Below, one piece after another: positions 17,675 to 27,128 of a stretch of 64,000 nt of DNA. The position numbers and the translations under genes were made by a program. The notes under the pieces are model-generated. The model was given only the letters and a program-made list of their open reading frames with translations. It made no database searches and had not been told where the DNA came from. The stretch's first letter is position 1; each line of letters begins with the position of its first letter. The stretch comes from Halobacillus halophilus (lineage in GTDB: Bacteria; Bacillota; Bacilli; Bacillales; Halobacillaceae), in the NCBI RefSeq assembly GCF_020171985.1, contig NZ_JAIVAL010000001.1, positions 124,001-188,000 on the forward strand, read 5' to 3'.

Positions 17675-18220
17675 ATGGAACAACAATTCCACGCAACAAC
17701 CATATTTGCTGTCCAGCACAATGGTCAGTGTGCGATGAGTGGTGATGGGCAGGTAACACTTGGGAATCAGGTGGTTATGAAGCATAAAGCACGAAAAGTA
17801 CGCCGGCTTTACAATGATCAGGTTTTAGCAGGCTTTGCAGGATCTGTAGCCGATGCCTTTACTTTGTTTGAAAAATTTGAAGGAAAGCTTGAAAGTTTTG
17901 ATGGTAATTTAGCAAGAGCTTCTGTGGAGTTAGCCAAGGAGTGGCGCAGTGATCGTGTATTGAGAAAGCTTGAAGCTATGCTTATTGTAATGGACCGTAA
18001 TCACATGTTTCTCGTATCCGGTACTGGGGAAGTCATAGAACCGGATGATGGAATTCTGGCTATAGGCTCCGGTGGTAATTTCGCTTTAAGTGCAGGTCGT
18101 GCCCTTAAACGCTATTCACCTGATCAGTCAGCTGAACAAATTGCTCAAGCCGCGTTAGAAATAGCAGGAGAAATCTGCGTTTTCACAAATGATCAAATTA
18201 TTCTGGAAGTTCTCAAATAA
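17675..18220 (+). CDS. hslV: ATP-dependent protease proteolytic subunit HslV (ClpQ/CodW)
   Basis: Proteasome-like N-terminal nucleophile peptidase that forms a dodecamer capped by HslU. Length is 181 residues. The core [20 protein letters not shown] and the sodium/turn motif [15 protein letters not shown] are conserved. The N-terminus reads [10 protein letters not shown]. subtilis CodW begins with Met-Ser and uses that Ser as nucleophile, whereas here residue 2 is Glu. The likely nucleophile is therefore Thr8 after removal of a seven-residue propeptide. The only good start is ATG 17675, so this is not a start-choice artefact. It lies nine bases after xerC. Confidence 0.96.
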   Translation: MEQQFHATTIFAVQHNGQCAMSGDGQVTLGNQVVMKHKARKVRRLYNDQVLAGFAGSVADAFTLFEKFEGKLESFDGNLARASVELAKEWRSDRVLRKLEAMLIVMDRNHMFLVSGTGEVIEPDDGILAIGSGGNFALSAGRALKRYSPDQSAEQIAQAALEIAGEICVFTNDQIILEVLK

Positions 18221-18234
18221 GGGGGACCTTTGCA

Positions 18235-19632
18235 ATGTCGTTGAATTTAACACCTAAACAAATAGTTGAAAAACTCGATCAATATATTATAGGACAGAAT
18301 AGCGCAAAGAAATCAGTTGCTATAGCTCTTAGGAATCGATATCGCCGTATGCAGCTAACCGGTGAAATCCGTGACGAAATTGTACCTAAAAATATTCTTA
18401 TGATGGGTCCAACCGGTGTAGGAAAAACAGAAATTGCCCGAAGACTTGCCAAATTGGTAGGGGCGCCATTTGTTAAGGTAGAAGCCACAAAGTTTACTGA
18501 AGTAGGCTATGTGGGTCGTGATGTTGAATCAATGGTTCGTGATCTCGTGGAAATGGCTGTACGAATGGTAAAAGAAGAAAAAATGGAAGAAGTGAAGGAA
18601 AGGGCTGAAGAGCAGGCGAATAAAAAACTTGTAAAACTTCTTGTTCCCTCTAAGAAAAAGCAGCAGAATAATTTTAAAAACCCTCTGGAAATGTTCTTTA
18701 ATCAGGGAGATCAGCAGGAAAGTGAACCCCAGCCAAATCAGGAAGAAAAAGAAATCGAAACTAAGCGAAGCCGTATTCGTCAGCAGTTGGATATGGGGGA
18801 GCTTGAGGACCGTATGGTTACTATTGAAGTGGAAGAATCGCAATCCTCTATGTTTGACATGATGCAAGGATCAGGAATGGAACAAATGGGGATGAACATG
18901 CAAGATGCCTTCAGCCAGTTCATGCCTAAAAAAACCAAAAAAAGAAAGCTTCCCGTTTCTGAAGCGCGTAAAGTCCTTACTCAGGAAGAAGCGAGTAAAT
19001 TAGTAGATATGGATGAAGTAGGACAGGAAGCCGTAAACAAAGTGGAACAGTCAGGTATGATTTTTATTGATGAAATTGATAAGGTAGCTGCTAAAGGTGA
19101 CAATCAAGCTAATGTCTCCCGAGAAGGAGTTCAGCGTGATATCCTTCCCATTGTAGAAGGTTCTACCATTGTGACTAAATATGGAGCCGTTTCAACGGAT
19201 CACATTTTATTTATTGCTGCTGGCGCCTTTCATATGGCCAAACCTTCGGATTTAATACCTGAGCTGCAGGGAAGATTCCCGATTCGTGTTGAACTTAATA
19301 AACTTAACGTGGAGGACTTCCGAAACATCTTAGTGGAACCTTCCAATGCTTTATTAAAACAATATAAGGCTTTATTGGAAATTGAAGGTATAAAGGTTGA
19401 ATTTTCTGACGATGCTATTACTAGACTCGCAGAGATTGCTCATGAGGTGAACCAGGAGACGGACAATATTGGTGCGAGACGACTTCATACCATTTTGGAA
19501 AAGTTATTAGAGGACTTGTCATTCGAAGCACCTGATGTAACGATGGAAACTATTGAAATTACGCCACAATATGTTGATAGCAAACTGTCTTCTATTGTGA
19601 AAAATAAGGATCTTAGTCGTTTTATTTTATAG
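18235..19632 (+). CDS. hslU: ATP-dependent protease ATPase subunit HslU (ClpY/CodX)
   Basis: AAA+ unfoldase that feeds substrates to HslV. The Walker [16 protein letters not shown], the pore-loop region [20 protein letters not shown] and the Walker [14 protein letters not shown] are all seen. Between them lies the family's variable I domain, rich in E, Q and M (about residues 110-230). Sensor 2 is in [16 protein letters not shown]. The C-terminal SRFIL tail, which docks into HslV, is intact. Length is 465 residues. The ribosome binding site AAGGGGG overlaps the hslV stop region. Confidence 0.98.
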   Translation: MSLNLTPKQIVEKLDQYIIGQNSAKKSVAIALRNRYRRMQLTGEIRDEIVPKNILMMGPTGVGKTEIARRLAKLVGAPFVKVEATKFTEVGYVGRDVESMVRDLVEMAVRMVKEEKMEEVKERAEEQANKKLVKLLVPSKKKQQNNFKNPLEMFFNQGDQQESEPQPNQEEKEIETKRSRIRQQLDMGELEDRMVTIEVEESQSSMFDMMQGSGMEQMGMNMQDAFSQFMPKKTKKRKLPVSEARKVLTQEEASKLVDMDEVGQEAVNKVEQSGMIFIDEIDKVAAKGDNQANVSREGVQRDILPIVEGSTIVTKYGAVSTDHILFIAAGAFHMAKPSDLIPELQGRFPIRVELNKLNVEDFRNILVEPSNALLKQYKALLEIEGIKVEFSDDAITRLAEIAHEVNQETDNIGARRLHTILEKLLEDLSFEAPDVTMETIEITPQYVDSKLSSIVKNKDLSRFIL

Positions 19633-19656
19633 ACATACCATAAGGAGGAATAACAG

Positions 19657-20436
19657 ATGAAATTATTAGATCGTGCCAGAAGAATTAATGCTATGCTACA
19701 GAAAACTACAGGGAAATCGGTGGATTTTAATGATATGTCCGCAACAATGAGAGATGTTATTGAAGCAAATACATTTGTATTGAGCCGCCGAGGTAAACTT
19801 CTTGGATTTGCTATTAATCAGGAAATTGAGAATGAGCGAATGAAGTCGATGCTGACTGAACGCCAATTCCCACAAGAATATACTCAGAACTTATTTAATA
19901 TCCAGGAAACGACTCCTGATATTGATATCGATAGTGAATACACGGCTTTTCCTGTTGAAAACCGAGAATTGTTTGAGCAGGGATTGACTACCATTGTTCC
20001 GATCATCGGTGGAGGACAGAGATTAGGTACTTTAATCCTAAGTCGCATTAATAGAAGCTTTAATGACGACGATCTTCTTCTTGCAGAATATGGGGCAACC
20101 GTTGTCGGTATGGAAATCCTTCATGAGAAAACAGAAGAGATTGAACAGGAAGCTCGCAGTAAAGCTGTTGTGCAAATGGCGATTAGTTCTTTGTCTTATA
20201 GTGAACTAGAAGCAATTGAGCACATTTTCGAAGAGTTGGAAGGAAACGAAGGTCTGCTTGTTGCCAGTAAAATAGCGGATCGCGTAGGAATTACCCGTTC
20301 AGTAATTGTGAATGCTCTACGTAAGTTAGAAAGTGCCGGAGTAATTGAGTCTCGTTCTTTAGGTATGAAAGGGACGTATATTAAAGTCTTGAACAATAAC
20401 TTCCTTGTTGAACTTCAAAAACTTCGTACAAGTTAA
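19657..20436 (+). CDS. codY: GTP-sensing global transcriptional regulator CodY
   Basis: Represses adaptation genes when GTP and branched-chain amino acids are plentiful. The N-terminal GAF domain (about residues 1-155) opens with [18 protein letters not shown] linker helix follows, then a winged helix-turn-helix near residues 200-245 ([37 protein letters not shown]). Length is 259 residues, identical to B. subtilis. AAGGAGGA precedes the ATG. It is the last gene of the xerC operon, closed by a long perfect hairpin that overlaps its stop codon. Confidence 0.99.
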   Translation: MKLLDRARRINAMLQKTTGKSVDFNDMSATMRDVIEANTFVLSRRGKLLGFAINQEIENERMKSMLTERQFPQEYTQNLFNIQETTPDIDIDSEYTAFPVENRELFEQGLTTIVPIIGGGQRLGTLILSRINRSFNDDDLLLAEYGATVVGMEILHEKTEEIEQEARSKAVVQMAISSLSYSELEAIEHIFEELEGNEGLLVASKIADRVGITRSVIVNALRKLESAGVIESRSLGMKGTYIKVLNNNFLVELQKLRTS

Positions 20437-20484
20437 ATATAAGAAAACCGCTGCTTTCTCAAAAGCAGCGGTTTTCTTATATTT
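20435..20484 (+). terminator. Long perfect palindromic terminator after codY
   Basis: A 23-base perfect inverted repeat (20435-20457 with 20462-20484) around the loop CTCA, including the GC-rich core ACCGCTGCTTT. The left arm overlaps the codY stop codon. The right arm itself supplies a T-rich tail, so it could stop transcription on either strand. Confidence 0.92.
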
Positions 20485-20765
20485 AAAATTGGAAAAACAA
20501 GGTTATATATCCATTAAAGTATAATTTTATAAAATTTATGTAAATCTGATTTATTTACCGAACGAACTGTGTAATAATGTTCATTATAATAGTATTTTCG
20601 ACAAAAACCATTAAATGTCGTGTTTTTAAGTAAAAAGTCCTGGTATATTAGTTCTATTTGTGTAGTTAGCAAAAAAATACCGTTGTACTACATAGACACA
20701 GGTATACATATTTTTTTACAATTAGGTTTGTGAACCTAGAAACATGTCGAATAGGGGGGATTATA
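20485..20765 (+). other. AT-rich upstream region of the fla/che operon
   Basis: About 280 bases between the codY terminator and flgB, with no plausible gene. Several -10-like sequences are present. The best is an extended -10, TGGTATATT at 20642-20650, about 110 bases before flgB, though no good -35 matches it. I looked for a SigD-type site (TAAA, about 15 bases, GCCGATAT) and did not find one. Confidence 0.5.
20642..20650 (+). promoter_or_regulatory. Possible extended -10 promoter for fla/che operon
   Basis: TGGTATATT fits the extended -10 form TGnTATAaT and resembles the TGGTATATT of the rplS, rpsB and rimP promoters here. The -35 region (TGTTTT at 17 bases) is poor. This is the best sigma-A candidate before flgB, but it is uncertain. 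Confidence 0.35.
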
Positions 20766-21158
20766 CTGAAACTATTTAATGATACCTTTAACACGTTAGA
20801 AAAGTCCTTAAATTATGCCTCAGAAAAGAACCGTGCCATATCTAACAATATATCCAATGTGGATACGCCTGGTTATAAAGCTGAAAATGTTGTGTTTAAA
20901 GATCACTTAAACCGCGCAGAGGCTTCTCTCTCAGCAAAAAAAACCAATTTAAAGCATTTCGATTTTCAGAACAGAGAATCCGCCTCCTACAAAACGACCA
21001 CAAACAATAGTACTACATATAATCACAATGGAAATAACGTTGATATTGATAAGGAAATGAGCAGCTTGGCTCAGAACCAAATTTACTATCAAGCTCTGGC
21101 TGATCGCATGAGTGGTAAGTTCAGAAGCATGGAATCCGTTATTAAAGGAGGAAACTAA
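20766..21158 (+). CDS. flgB: Flagellar basal-body rod protein FlgB
   Basis: Proximal rod protein and first gene of the fla/che operon. The rod signature NRAISNNISNVDTPGYKAENV is near the N-terminus and the typical DIDKEMSSLAQNQIYYQAL near the C-terminus. The start is unusual. A strong AGGGGGGA (20753-20760) stands five bases before CTG 20766, and there is no in-frame ATG, GTG or TTG near it downstream. The next candidate is GTG 20730, which adds twelve residues unlike FlgB and has no good ribosome binding site. I annotate CTG 20766 (130 residues) as most likely. Confidence 0.9.
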   Translation: MKLFNDTFNTLEKSLNYASEKNRAISNNISNVDTPGYKAENVVFKDHLNRAEASLSAKKTNLKHFDFQNRESASYKTTTNNSTTYNHNGNNVDIDKEMSSLAQNQIYYQALADRMSGKFRSMESVIKGGN

Positions 21159-21160
21159 GG

Positions 21161-21622
21161 GTGGGGATTTTTGATGCAATGAACACAAGTGCCAGTGGAT
21201 TAACAGCCCAGCGGCTGAGAATGGATGTAGCTTCCTCTAATGTAGCAAATGCAAATTCCACAAGAGCTCAACGTAATGAAGAGGGAGAATGGGAACCTTA
21301 TCGCAGAAAAATGGTCGTATTTGAACCAAATAGCGTAAGCTTTAAGTCTCACCTGGAAAACGCCTCTCGACGTTCAACTCATCACGGAAGCAGTCAGGGT
21401 GTAAAAGCTTCAACGATTGCGGAGGATGAGACACCTTTCAAACAAGTGTTTAACCCCAACCATCCTGATGCTAATTCAGAAGGTTATGTCCAGACTCCTA
21501 ATGTAGATCCTTTACAGGAAATGGTGGACATGATGAGTGCTACACGTTCTTATGAAGCTAATGTGACCTCTCTTAATGCCTCTAAAAGTATGCTGATGAA
21601 AGCACTGGAAATAGGAAGATAG
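21161..21622 (+). CDS. flgC: Flagellar basal-body rod protein FlgC
   Basis: Proximal rod protein of 153 residues. The N-terminus GIFDAMNTSASGLTAQRLRM and the signature DVASSNVANANSTRA are conserved. The C-terminal helix MVDMMSATRSYEANVTSLNA is typical for rod/hook proteins. The GTG start lies nine bases after GGAGG and two bases after the flgB stop. There is no signal peptide, as expected for a type III export substrate. Confidence 0.97.
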   Translation: MGIFDAMNTSASGLTAQRLRMDVASSNVANANSTRAQRNEEGEWEPYRRKMVVFEPNSVSFKSHLENASRRSTHHGSSQGVKASTIAEDETPFKQVFNPNHPDANSEGYVQTPNVDPLQEMVDMMSATRSYEANVTSLNASKSMLMKALEIGR

Positions 21623-21639
21623 CGAGAAGGAGAGATTAA

Positions 21640-21954
21640 ATGCCAGATCTAAATACTATAAAGGGATTACCGTCGATCCAATCAAATACTTTCTCACCTC
21701 AAATTAACCCGGGTAGTTCTCCTGCAGAGGCTCAAGTCAAATTTGCTGATCAATTGAAAAATGCAATCGATCAAGTGAATCACACTCAACTCGAATCAGA
21801 TCAGAAAACTAAAGCCCTGGCAAACGGTGAAGTGGAGAACCTTCATGAAGTGATGATTACTTCAAAGAAAGCCAGTATCACGATGCAAACATCTATTGAA
21901 GTGAGAAATAAAGTAGTAGAAGCATATAAAGAAATTATGCGAATGCAAGTGTAG
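21640..21954 (+). CDS. fliE: Flagellar hook-basal body complex protein FliE
   Basis: Small protein joining the MS ring to the rod, 104 residues. The conserved C-terminal half is clear: FADQLKNAIDQVNHTQLESD, LHEVMITSKKASITMQTSIE and VRNKVVEAYKEIMRMQV. The N-terminal 35 residues are low in conservation, as in the family. GAAGGAGAG precedes the ATG. Confidence 0.97.
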   Translation: MPDLNTIKGLPSIQSNTFSPQINPGSSPAEAQVKFADQLKNAIDQVNHTQLESDQKTKALANGEVENLHEVMITSKKASITMQTSIEVRNKVVEAYKEIMRMQV

Positions 21955-22013
21955 CACACGTTAAATAAGTTGTTACAATATTCGCGGTGATCGTGCTTTT
22001 TTTGGGGGCAATT

Positions 22014-23600
22014 ATGAAAGAAAAACTAGTACAGTACAAAAATCGTAGTATTTCGTTTTGGAATGAAAGAAGTAGAGGACAGAAAGCTACCATCATTGGT
22101 GGAGCCGCAGCTGTCCTTTTAATAGTAGCCGTGGTTAGCATTTTTGCATCCAGTACAAAAATGGTTCCTCTTTATAAGGATTTAACGATCCAGGAAATCG
22201 GCCAAATTAAAACAGAGCTGGACACAAGAGGAGTTCCATATGAACTGGAAGAAAGTGGTACATCCATCTTGGTCCCAGAACCTCAAGCAGAGACGTTGCT
22301 TGTAGATTTAGCTGCGGCAGGTCTTCCTAGCAGCGGTTCGATAGATTATGGATTTTTTAGTGATAACACGTCATGGGGAATGACGGATAATGAGTTTAAT
22401 ATGATTAAGCTGGACGCTATGCAAAGCGAGCTGGCCAATATGATGAAGGGAATCGGTGGAATTCAGGATGCAAAAGTTATGATCAACATTCCAGAAGAGG
22501 AGGTATTTGCATCCGAAACTGAGCAAACAGCTTCCGCTTCAATCGTACTGACTATACAACCCGGATATCAGATGGAGGACAGTCAAATAGGAGCCCTTTA
22601 TAACCTGGCTTCAAAATCTGTTTCCAACTTGTCTAAAGATAATATCGTAATTATGGATCAAAACTTTAAGTATTTTGATTTAAATAATTCAAATTCACCT
22701 GAAAGCCAAGACGCTTATACATATCAGCAGAATGTGAAAAAAAATATTGAGCGTGACATTAAGCAAGATGTCCAGCGTATGCTTGGCAGGATGATTGGTC
22801 AGCAAAAAGTGATAGCAACCGTTACAGCAGATATTGATTTTACAAAAGAAAATCGCGTAGAGGAACTCGTAGAACCTGTCGACCCTGAAACTATGGAGGG
22901 ACTTCCAGTAAGTATTGAACGGATCGAAGAAACCTACGAAGGGGGAATACCTGAAGGGGGAGTGCCTGGCGCAGGGGAGGAAGATGTAGCGAACTATCCT
23001 GCTGACGCAGAAGGCTCGAACGGGGATTATGAAATGAACCGTGAAACGATCAATAACGAATTTAACCGAATTAAGAGAAATATTGAAGAGAGCCCTTTTA
23101 AAGTAAGGGATCTTGGAATTCAGGTAGCTATTGATCGTACAAAAGGTGCTGATGAACAAGGATCTGTTGAACTGTTATCTGCTGAAGAGCAGCAAACTGT
23201 TGAGGAAAGCGTGCAGTCAATTCTTAACTCAATGATTACGACATCCATTAATGAAAGTTACGGAGAAGTAAACCCTCAGGAAAAAATATCAATTGTTTTT
23301 CAAGAATTCAGTGAGCAGCCTTCCTCTCCCGAACCGACGTCTGGAATTCCAATGTGGATGTACGTAACAGGAGCCGTTCTTGTAATTGTTATTGTGGTGC
23401 TAATCGTTTTGTTAATGAGAAGAAAAAGACAAGAAGAAATTTACGAAGATACTGTAGAAGAGGAAATCCCTCCCTTTGTTCCGGGCATTGAAGAAAAGGT
23501 AACCGCTTCTACTCAACAAAGAGAACAATTAGAAAAAATGGCAAAAGAAAATCCGGAAGAATTTGCTAAATTATTGCGATCTTGGATCGCGGAAGAATAA
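22014..23600 (+). CDS. fliF: Flagellar MS-ring protein FliF
   Basis: Forms the membrane-embedded MS ring on which the motor is built. The start is ATG 22014, five bases after GGGGG; the longer frame would begin inside a T-rich gap. Two membrane segments flank the periplasmic part: one near residues 25-45 (TIIGGAAAVLLIVAVVSIFA) and one near 445-470 (MWMYVTGAVLVIVIVVLIVL). Ring-building motifs in between include LVPEPQAETLLVDLAAAGLP and DNIVIMD. The C-terminal tail KENPEEFAKLLRSWIAEE binds FliG. Length is 528 residues. Confidence 0.98.
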   Translation: MKEKLVQYKNRSISFWNERSRGQKATIIGGAAAVLLIVAVVSIFASSTKMVPLYKDLTIQEIGQIKTELDTRGVPYELEESGTSILVPEPQAETLLVDLAAAGLPSSGSIDYGFFSDNTSWGMTDNEFNMIKLDAMQSELANMMKGIGGIQDAKVMINIPEEEVFASETEQTASASIVLTIQPGYQMEDSQIGALYNLASKSVSNLSKDNIVIMDQNFKYFDLNNSNSPESQDAYTYQQNVKKNIERDIKQDVQRMLGRMIGQQKVIATVTADIDFTKENRVEELVEPVDPETMEGLPVSIERIEETYEGGIPEGGVPGAGEEDVANYPADAEGSNGDYEMNRETINNEFNRIKRNIEESPFKVRDLGIQVAIDRTKGADEQGSVELLSAEEQQTVEESVQSILNSMITTSINESYGEVNPQEKISIVFQEFSEQPSSPEPTSGIPMWMYVTGAVLVIVIVVLIVLLMRRKRQEEIYEDTVEEEIPPFVPGIEEKVTASTQQREQLEKMAKENPEEFAKLLRSWIAEE

Positions 23601-23614
23601 GGGAGGGTTCTTCA

Positions 23615-24628
23615 ATGGCCTTGAAAAAGTCAGAGTTATCTGGAAAGCAAAAAGCTGCCGTCCTCTTAATTTCCTTAGGACCGGATGTAGCTGCACAGGT
23701 ATACAAACACTTAAATGAAGAAGAAATAGAACAATTAACACTCGAGATATCATCAGTTCAAAAAGTAAATTCAAAAGAAAAAGAAGAAATAGTAGAACAA
23801 TTCTATCAGATCGCTTTGGCGCAGGATTATATTTCTCAAGGAGGGATTGGCTATGCCAAAACTATTCTTGAAAAAGCTTTGGGAGAAGACGAAGCATCCA
23901 GCATTATTGGACGCTTAACCTCTTCTCTCCAAGTGAAGCCTTTCGATTTTGCTAGAAAAGCTGAGCCTGCTCAGATTTTGAATTTTATCCAAAATGAACA
24001 CCCTCAAACGATTGCTCTCGTTTTATCTTACTTAGATGCGGCACAGTCCGGCCAGATTCTCTCTGAACTTCCTCAGGAGCTGCAAGCCGATGTTGCACGA
24101 AGAATTGCTACGATGGAATCCACTTCTCCTGAAATTATCAATCAGGTGGAGCAGATACTTGAGAAAAAACTTTCAGCTACAGTAACTCATGACTATACGG
24201 AAACAGGTGGTATTCAAGCAGTGGTCGAAGTGCTCAATGGAGTTGACCGGAGTACGGAACGAACAATATTAGACTCCTTAGAAATTCAGGATCCAGAGCT
24301 AGCCGAGGAAATTAAAAAACGTATGTTCGTTTTTGAGGATATTGTCTCACTTGATAATCGAGCAATTCAAAGGGTCATACGAGAAGTTGAAAATGAAGAC
24401 CTACGCTTATCTTTGAAAATTTCGAGTGATGAAGTTAAAAATCTAGTATTTTCCAATATGTCCCAGCGAATGGCTGAAACGTTTGAAGAAGAGATGGAAG
24501 TTATGGGACCAGTACGCTTACGTGATGTAGAAGAGGCTCAAACCAGAGTTGTGGCTACTATTAGACGTTTAGAAGATGTGGGAGAAATTGTAGTTGCACG
24601 AGGTGGAGGTGACGACATTATTGTCTAG
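23615..24628 (+). CDS. fliG: Flagellar motor switch protein FliG
   Basis: Torque-generating rotor protein linking FliF to FliM. ATG 23615 follows GGGAGGG; the longer frame overlaps the fliF end and is rejected. N, middle and C domains are seen. The EHPQTIALVLSYL motif lies in the middle domain. The charged torque helix contains DDRAIQR-like sequence (VSLDNRAIQRVIREVE). The terminal motif RDVEEAQTRVVATIRRLEDV is conserved. Length is 337 residues. Its last codons overlap fliH by eight bases. Confidence 0.98.
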   Translation: MALKKSELSGKQKAAVLLISLGPDVAAQVYKHLNEEEIEQLTLEISSVQKVNSKEKEEIVEQFYQIALAQDYISQGGIGYAKTILEKALGEDEASSIIGRLTSSLQVKPFDFARKAEPAQILNFIQNEHPQTIALVLSYLDAAQSGQILSELPQELQADVARRIATMESTSPEIINQVEQILEKKLSATVTHDYTETGGIQAVVEVLNGVDRSTERTILDSLEIQDPELAEEIKKRMFVFEDIVSLDNRAIQRVIREVENEDLRLSLKISSDEVKNLVFSNMSQRMAETFEEEMEVMGPVRLRDVEEAQTRVVATIRRLEDVGEIVVARGGGDDIIV

Positions 24629-25361
24629 CAATCAAAGTTCTCAACGTATTATTCATATTAAGCCAGTCGAAAAGCTAACCTCAACTGTATCTGTGGAAGA
24701 ACATCTTTACAATGAACAAGAGCTTGCATTGCAAAAGAGACAGCAAGCCGAAAAGATTTTGGAGGAGGCACGGGAAGAGGCTTCGCAATTGCTGCAGGAA
24801 GCAGAACATAAAATCGAAGCCGATAAGAAAGCGTGGCAGGAAGAAAGAATTCAATTGGTTCAAGCCGCAGAGAGAGAAGGTTACGAGACTGGTGTAACTC
24901 AGGGATATCACGATTACACGGAAAAGTTGGAGGAAGCAAACCTCATTATTGCGAAGGCGAACCAATCATATCACTCGATTGTTGCATCAAGTGAAGAAAC
25001 CATTGTTGAAATTGCTCTTCGTTCAGCTGAAAAGATAGTGAACTGCCATTTGCAAGACCACCCTGAGTCTTTTTTATATCTGGTTAAAAAAGTAGTTAAA
25101 GAAGTTCAAGAGCAGCCTGAAATAGCTATTTATGTTCATCCTGATCAATATAGTGATCTTCAGTCCCAGGCAGAAGAATTGCAGAGAATGACGAGTTTGA
25201 AAACCAATTTGTCTATCTACGTGAAAGATGAGATGGAACCTTTTTCATGCGTGATTGAATCCCCTTTTGGACGTATTGATGCTGGGATTGACAGTCAGCT
25301 GAAAGAATTGAGAGAGAAAGTTTTTCGTGTTGTTCAAGAAGAGGCGGGAGCTTATGAATAA
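24621..25361 (+). CDS. fliH: Flagellar assembly protein FliH
   Basis: Cytoplasmic regulator of the export ATPase FliI, 246 residues. I place the start at TTG 24621, eight bases after GGAGGTGA (24605-24612), so it overlaps fliG by eight bases. The middle is a long charged coiled coil (about residues 30-110, EKILEEAREEASQLLQEAEH). The C-terminal domain has VEIALRSAEKIVNCHL and SPFGRIDAGIDSQLKELR. It overlaps fliI by eight bases. Confidence 0.94.
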   Translation: MSSNQSSQRIIHIKPVEKLTSTVSVEEHLYNEQELALQKRQQAEKILEEAREEASQLLQEAEHKIEADKKAWQEERIQLVQAAEREGYETGVTQGYHDYTEKLEEANLIIAKANQSYHSIVASSEETIVEIALRSAEKIVNCHLQDHPESFLYLVKKVVKEVQEQPEIAIYVHPDQYSDLQSQAEELQRMTSLKTNLSIYVKDEMEPFSCVIESPFGRIDAGIDSQLKELREKVFRVVQEEAGAYE

Positions 25362-26661
25362 GAATACTTATTTACAAGTTATTGATCGATCAGATACCTT
25401 TAAACGCTACGGCCGCATTCACCGAGTGGTAGGTTTGATGGTGGAGTCAAAGGGTCCGGAAGCTTCAATTGGAGATTTATGCTATATCCACTCTCATTCT
25501 GATCGGAACCAGTCTATTGCTGCTGAGGTGGTTGGTTTCAATCAAGAGAATATTCTCCTTATGCCTTATAAAGAAATGAGAGATATCAGTCCTGGAAGTT
25601 TAGTAGAGGCAACTGGAGAACCAATGAAAGTTAAAGTAGGAACAGGATTGATTGGAAAGGTTTTGGATGCGACAGGACAGCCGCTGGACGGTGGTTTACT
25701 CCCCAAAGGTTTAACGATGTACCCCACGGATCAGTCCCCTCCTAACCCGTTGTCAAGACCCACTATTAAAGAGCCGATTCAAGTAGGAGTTCGTGCAATT
25801 GATTCTTTGTTAACGGTTGGAAAAGGACAACGGGTTGGTATATTTGCAGGAAGCGGTGTGGGTAAAAGTACTCTTATGGGAATGATCTCAAGAAACAGCT
25901 CTGCCGATTTAAATGTTATAGCCCTTATTGGTGAGCGCGGAAGAGAAGTGAGAGAATTCATTGAAAACGATCTAGGGGAAGAGGGACTAAAACGTTCCAT
26001 TGTTATCGTAGCTACATCTGATCAACCAGCTCTTATGAGGACTAAAGGAGCCTATACTGCTACTGCGATAAGTGAATACTTTAGAGATCTCGGCTACAAC
26101 GTTAATTTTATGATGGATTCCGTAACCCGCTTTGCCATGGCCCAGCGTGAAATCGGACTTGCAACAGGGGAGCCTCCCACGACCAAAGGTTACACACCAT
26201 CTGTATTTGCACTCTTACCTAAGCTGCTCGAGAGAACGGGAACAAGCAGTAAAGGAACGATTACAGCTTTTTACACAGTGCTGGTGGACGGAGACGATAT
26301 GAATGAGCCGGTATCAGATACGGTGAGAGGGATTCTTGATGGACATTTTGTACTGGATCGAAACCTTGCGGAACAGGGTCAATTTCCAGCTATAAACATA
26401 TTAAAATCAATCAGCCGGGTAATGAAGCAGATTACATCAGATGAACATAAACAATCAGCAGAACGCCTTCGAGCATTGCTTGCGAGGTACGAGGAAAATA
26501 GTGAGCTGATTCAAATAGGAGCTTATAAAAAAGGCAGCAGTAAGGATATCGATCAGGCCATTCATTATCATCCTTCCATTATTAACTTTTTGAAGCAAGG
26601 TGTACAAGAACCGTCAAGTTTTGAAGGATCCGAGGATTTGCTAAAACAGTTATTTACATAG
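25354..26661 (+). CDS. fliI: Flagellum-specific ATP synthase FliI
   Basis: Hexameric ATPase that energises substrate handling by the flagellar type III export system. It has the F1-beta-like layout: Walker A GIFAGSGVGKSTLMGMI, ALIGERGREVREFIE, Walker B region VNFMMDSVTRFAMAQREIGL, GEPPTTKGYTPSVFA and the C-terminal helical domain. Length is 435 residues. ATG 25354 follows GGCGGGAG; the overlap with fliH suggests coupling. Confidence 0.98.
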   Translation: MNKNTYLQVIDRSDTFKRYGRIHRVVGLMVESKGPEASIGDLCYIHSHSDRNQSIAAEVVGFNQENILLMPYKEMRDISPGSLVEATGEPMKVKVGTGLIGKVLDATGQPLDGGLLPKGLTMYPTDQSPPNPLSRPTIKEPIQVGVRAIDSLLTVGKGQRVGIFAGSGVGKSTLMGMISRNSSADLNVIALIGERGREVREFIENDLGEEGLKRSIVIVATSDQPALMRTKGAYTATAISEYFRDLGYNVNFMMDSVTRFAMAQREIGLATGEPPTTKGYTPSVFALLPKLLERTGTSSKGTITAFYTVLVDGDDMNEPVSDTVRGILDGHFVLDRNLAEQGQFPAINILKSISRVMKQITSDEHKQSAERLRALLARYEENSELIQIGAYKKGSSKDIDQAIHYHPSIINFLKQGVQEPSSFEGSEDLLKQLFT

Positions 26662-26674
26662 GAGTGGAATTTGT

Positions 26675-27124
26675 ATGGCTCATTTGCGTGCTTTTCATAA
26701 AATTATGGATTTAAGGGATCGGGAGAGAGCTGAGCAAGAGAAACATCATCAATCTCGAGTAGAAGCATTTGAACAAAAAGCGACCCAGCTGTATGAGGTA
26801 TTGAAGGAAAAAGAAGAAGCCGAGCATTCATTCCATCAGACCCTTTCTAAAAGAACGATTCAGGCAATGACTTTTATTCAGCACCAGCAATACATAGAGC
26901 GCTTAGAAGAACGTATAGATTTGCTGCAGCCTGAAGTTCAAGAAGCCCGTCAGGCCATGTACCACTCTCAGGAAAAATTAACAGACGCTTATGTAGAAGT
27001 GAAGAAATTTGAAAAACTCATCGCACAAAAGCAAAAAAAGCATCAAAAATGGGTTAAAGATGAAGAAAATAAACAAATGGATGATATGTCTATGAGGCAG
27101 TTTTTAAATTTTCAAGGTAGGTGA
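26675..27124 (+). CDS. fliJ: Flagellar export chaperone FliJ
   Basis: Small antiparallel coiled-coil stalk protein of the export ATPase complex, 149 residues. Almost the whole chain is charged helix: FHKIMDLRDRERAEQEKHHQ at the start, YIERLEERIDLLQPEVQEAR in the middle, KKHQKWVKDEENKQMDDMSM near the end. Sequence identity is low in this family, so position between fliI and ylxF supports the call. GGAGTGGAA precedes the ATG. Confidence 0.93.
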   Translation: MAHLRAFHKIMDLRDRERAEQEKHHQSRVEAFEQKATQLYEVLKEKEEAEHSFHQTLSKRTIQAMTFIQHQQYIERLEERIDLLQPEVQEARQAMYHSQEKLTDAYVEVKKFEKLIAQKQKKHQKWVKDEENKQMDDMSMRQFLNFQGR

Positions 27125-27128
27125 GGTT

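Noticed and set aside
21953-21997. Possible hairpin with T run between fliE and fliF
   Set aside because: The arms AGCACACG and CGTGCT pair only with a bulge and a loop of about 30 bases. It is too weak to call an attenuator.
22695-23159. Reverse-strand open frame of 154 codons over fliF
   Set aside because: Shadow of a conserved coding region, with no recognisable protein features.
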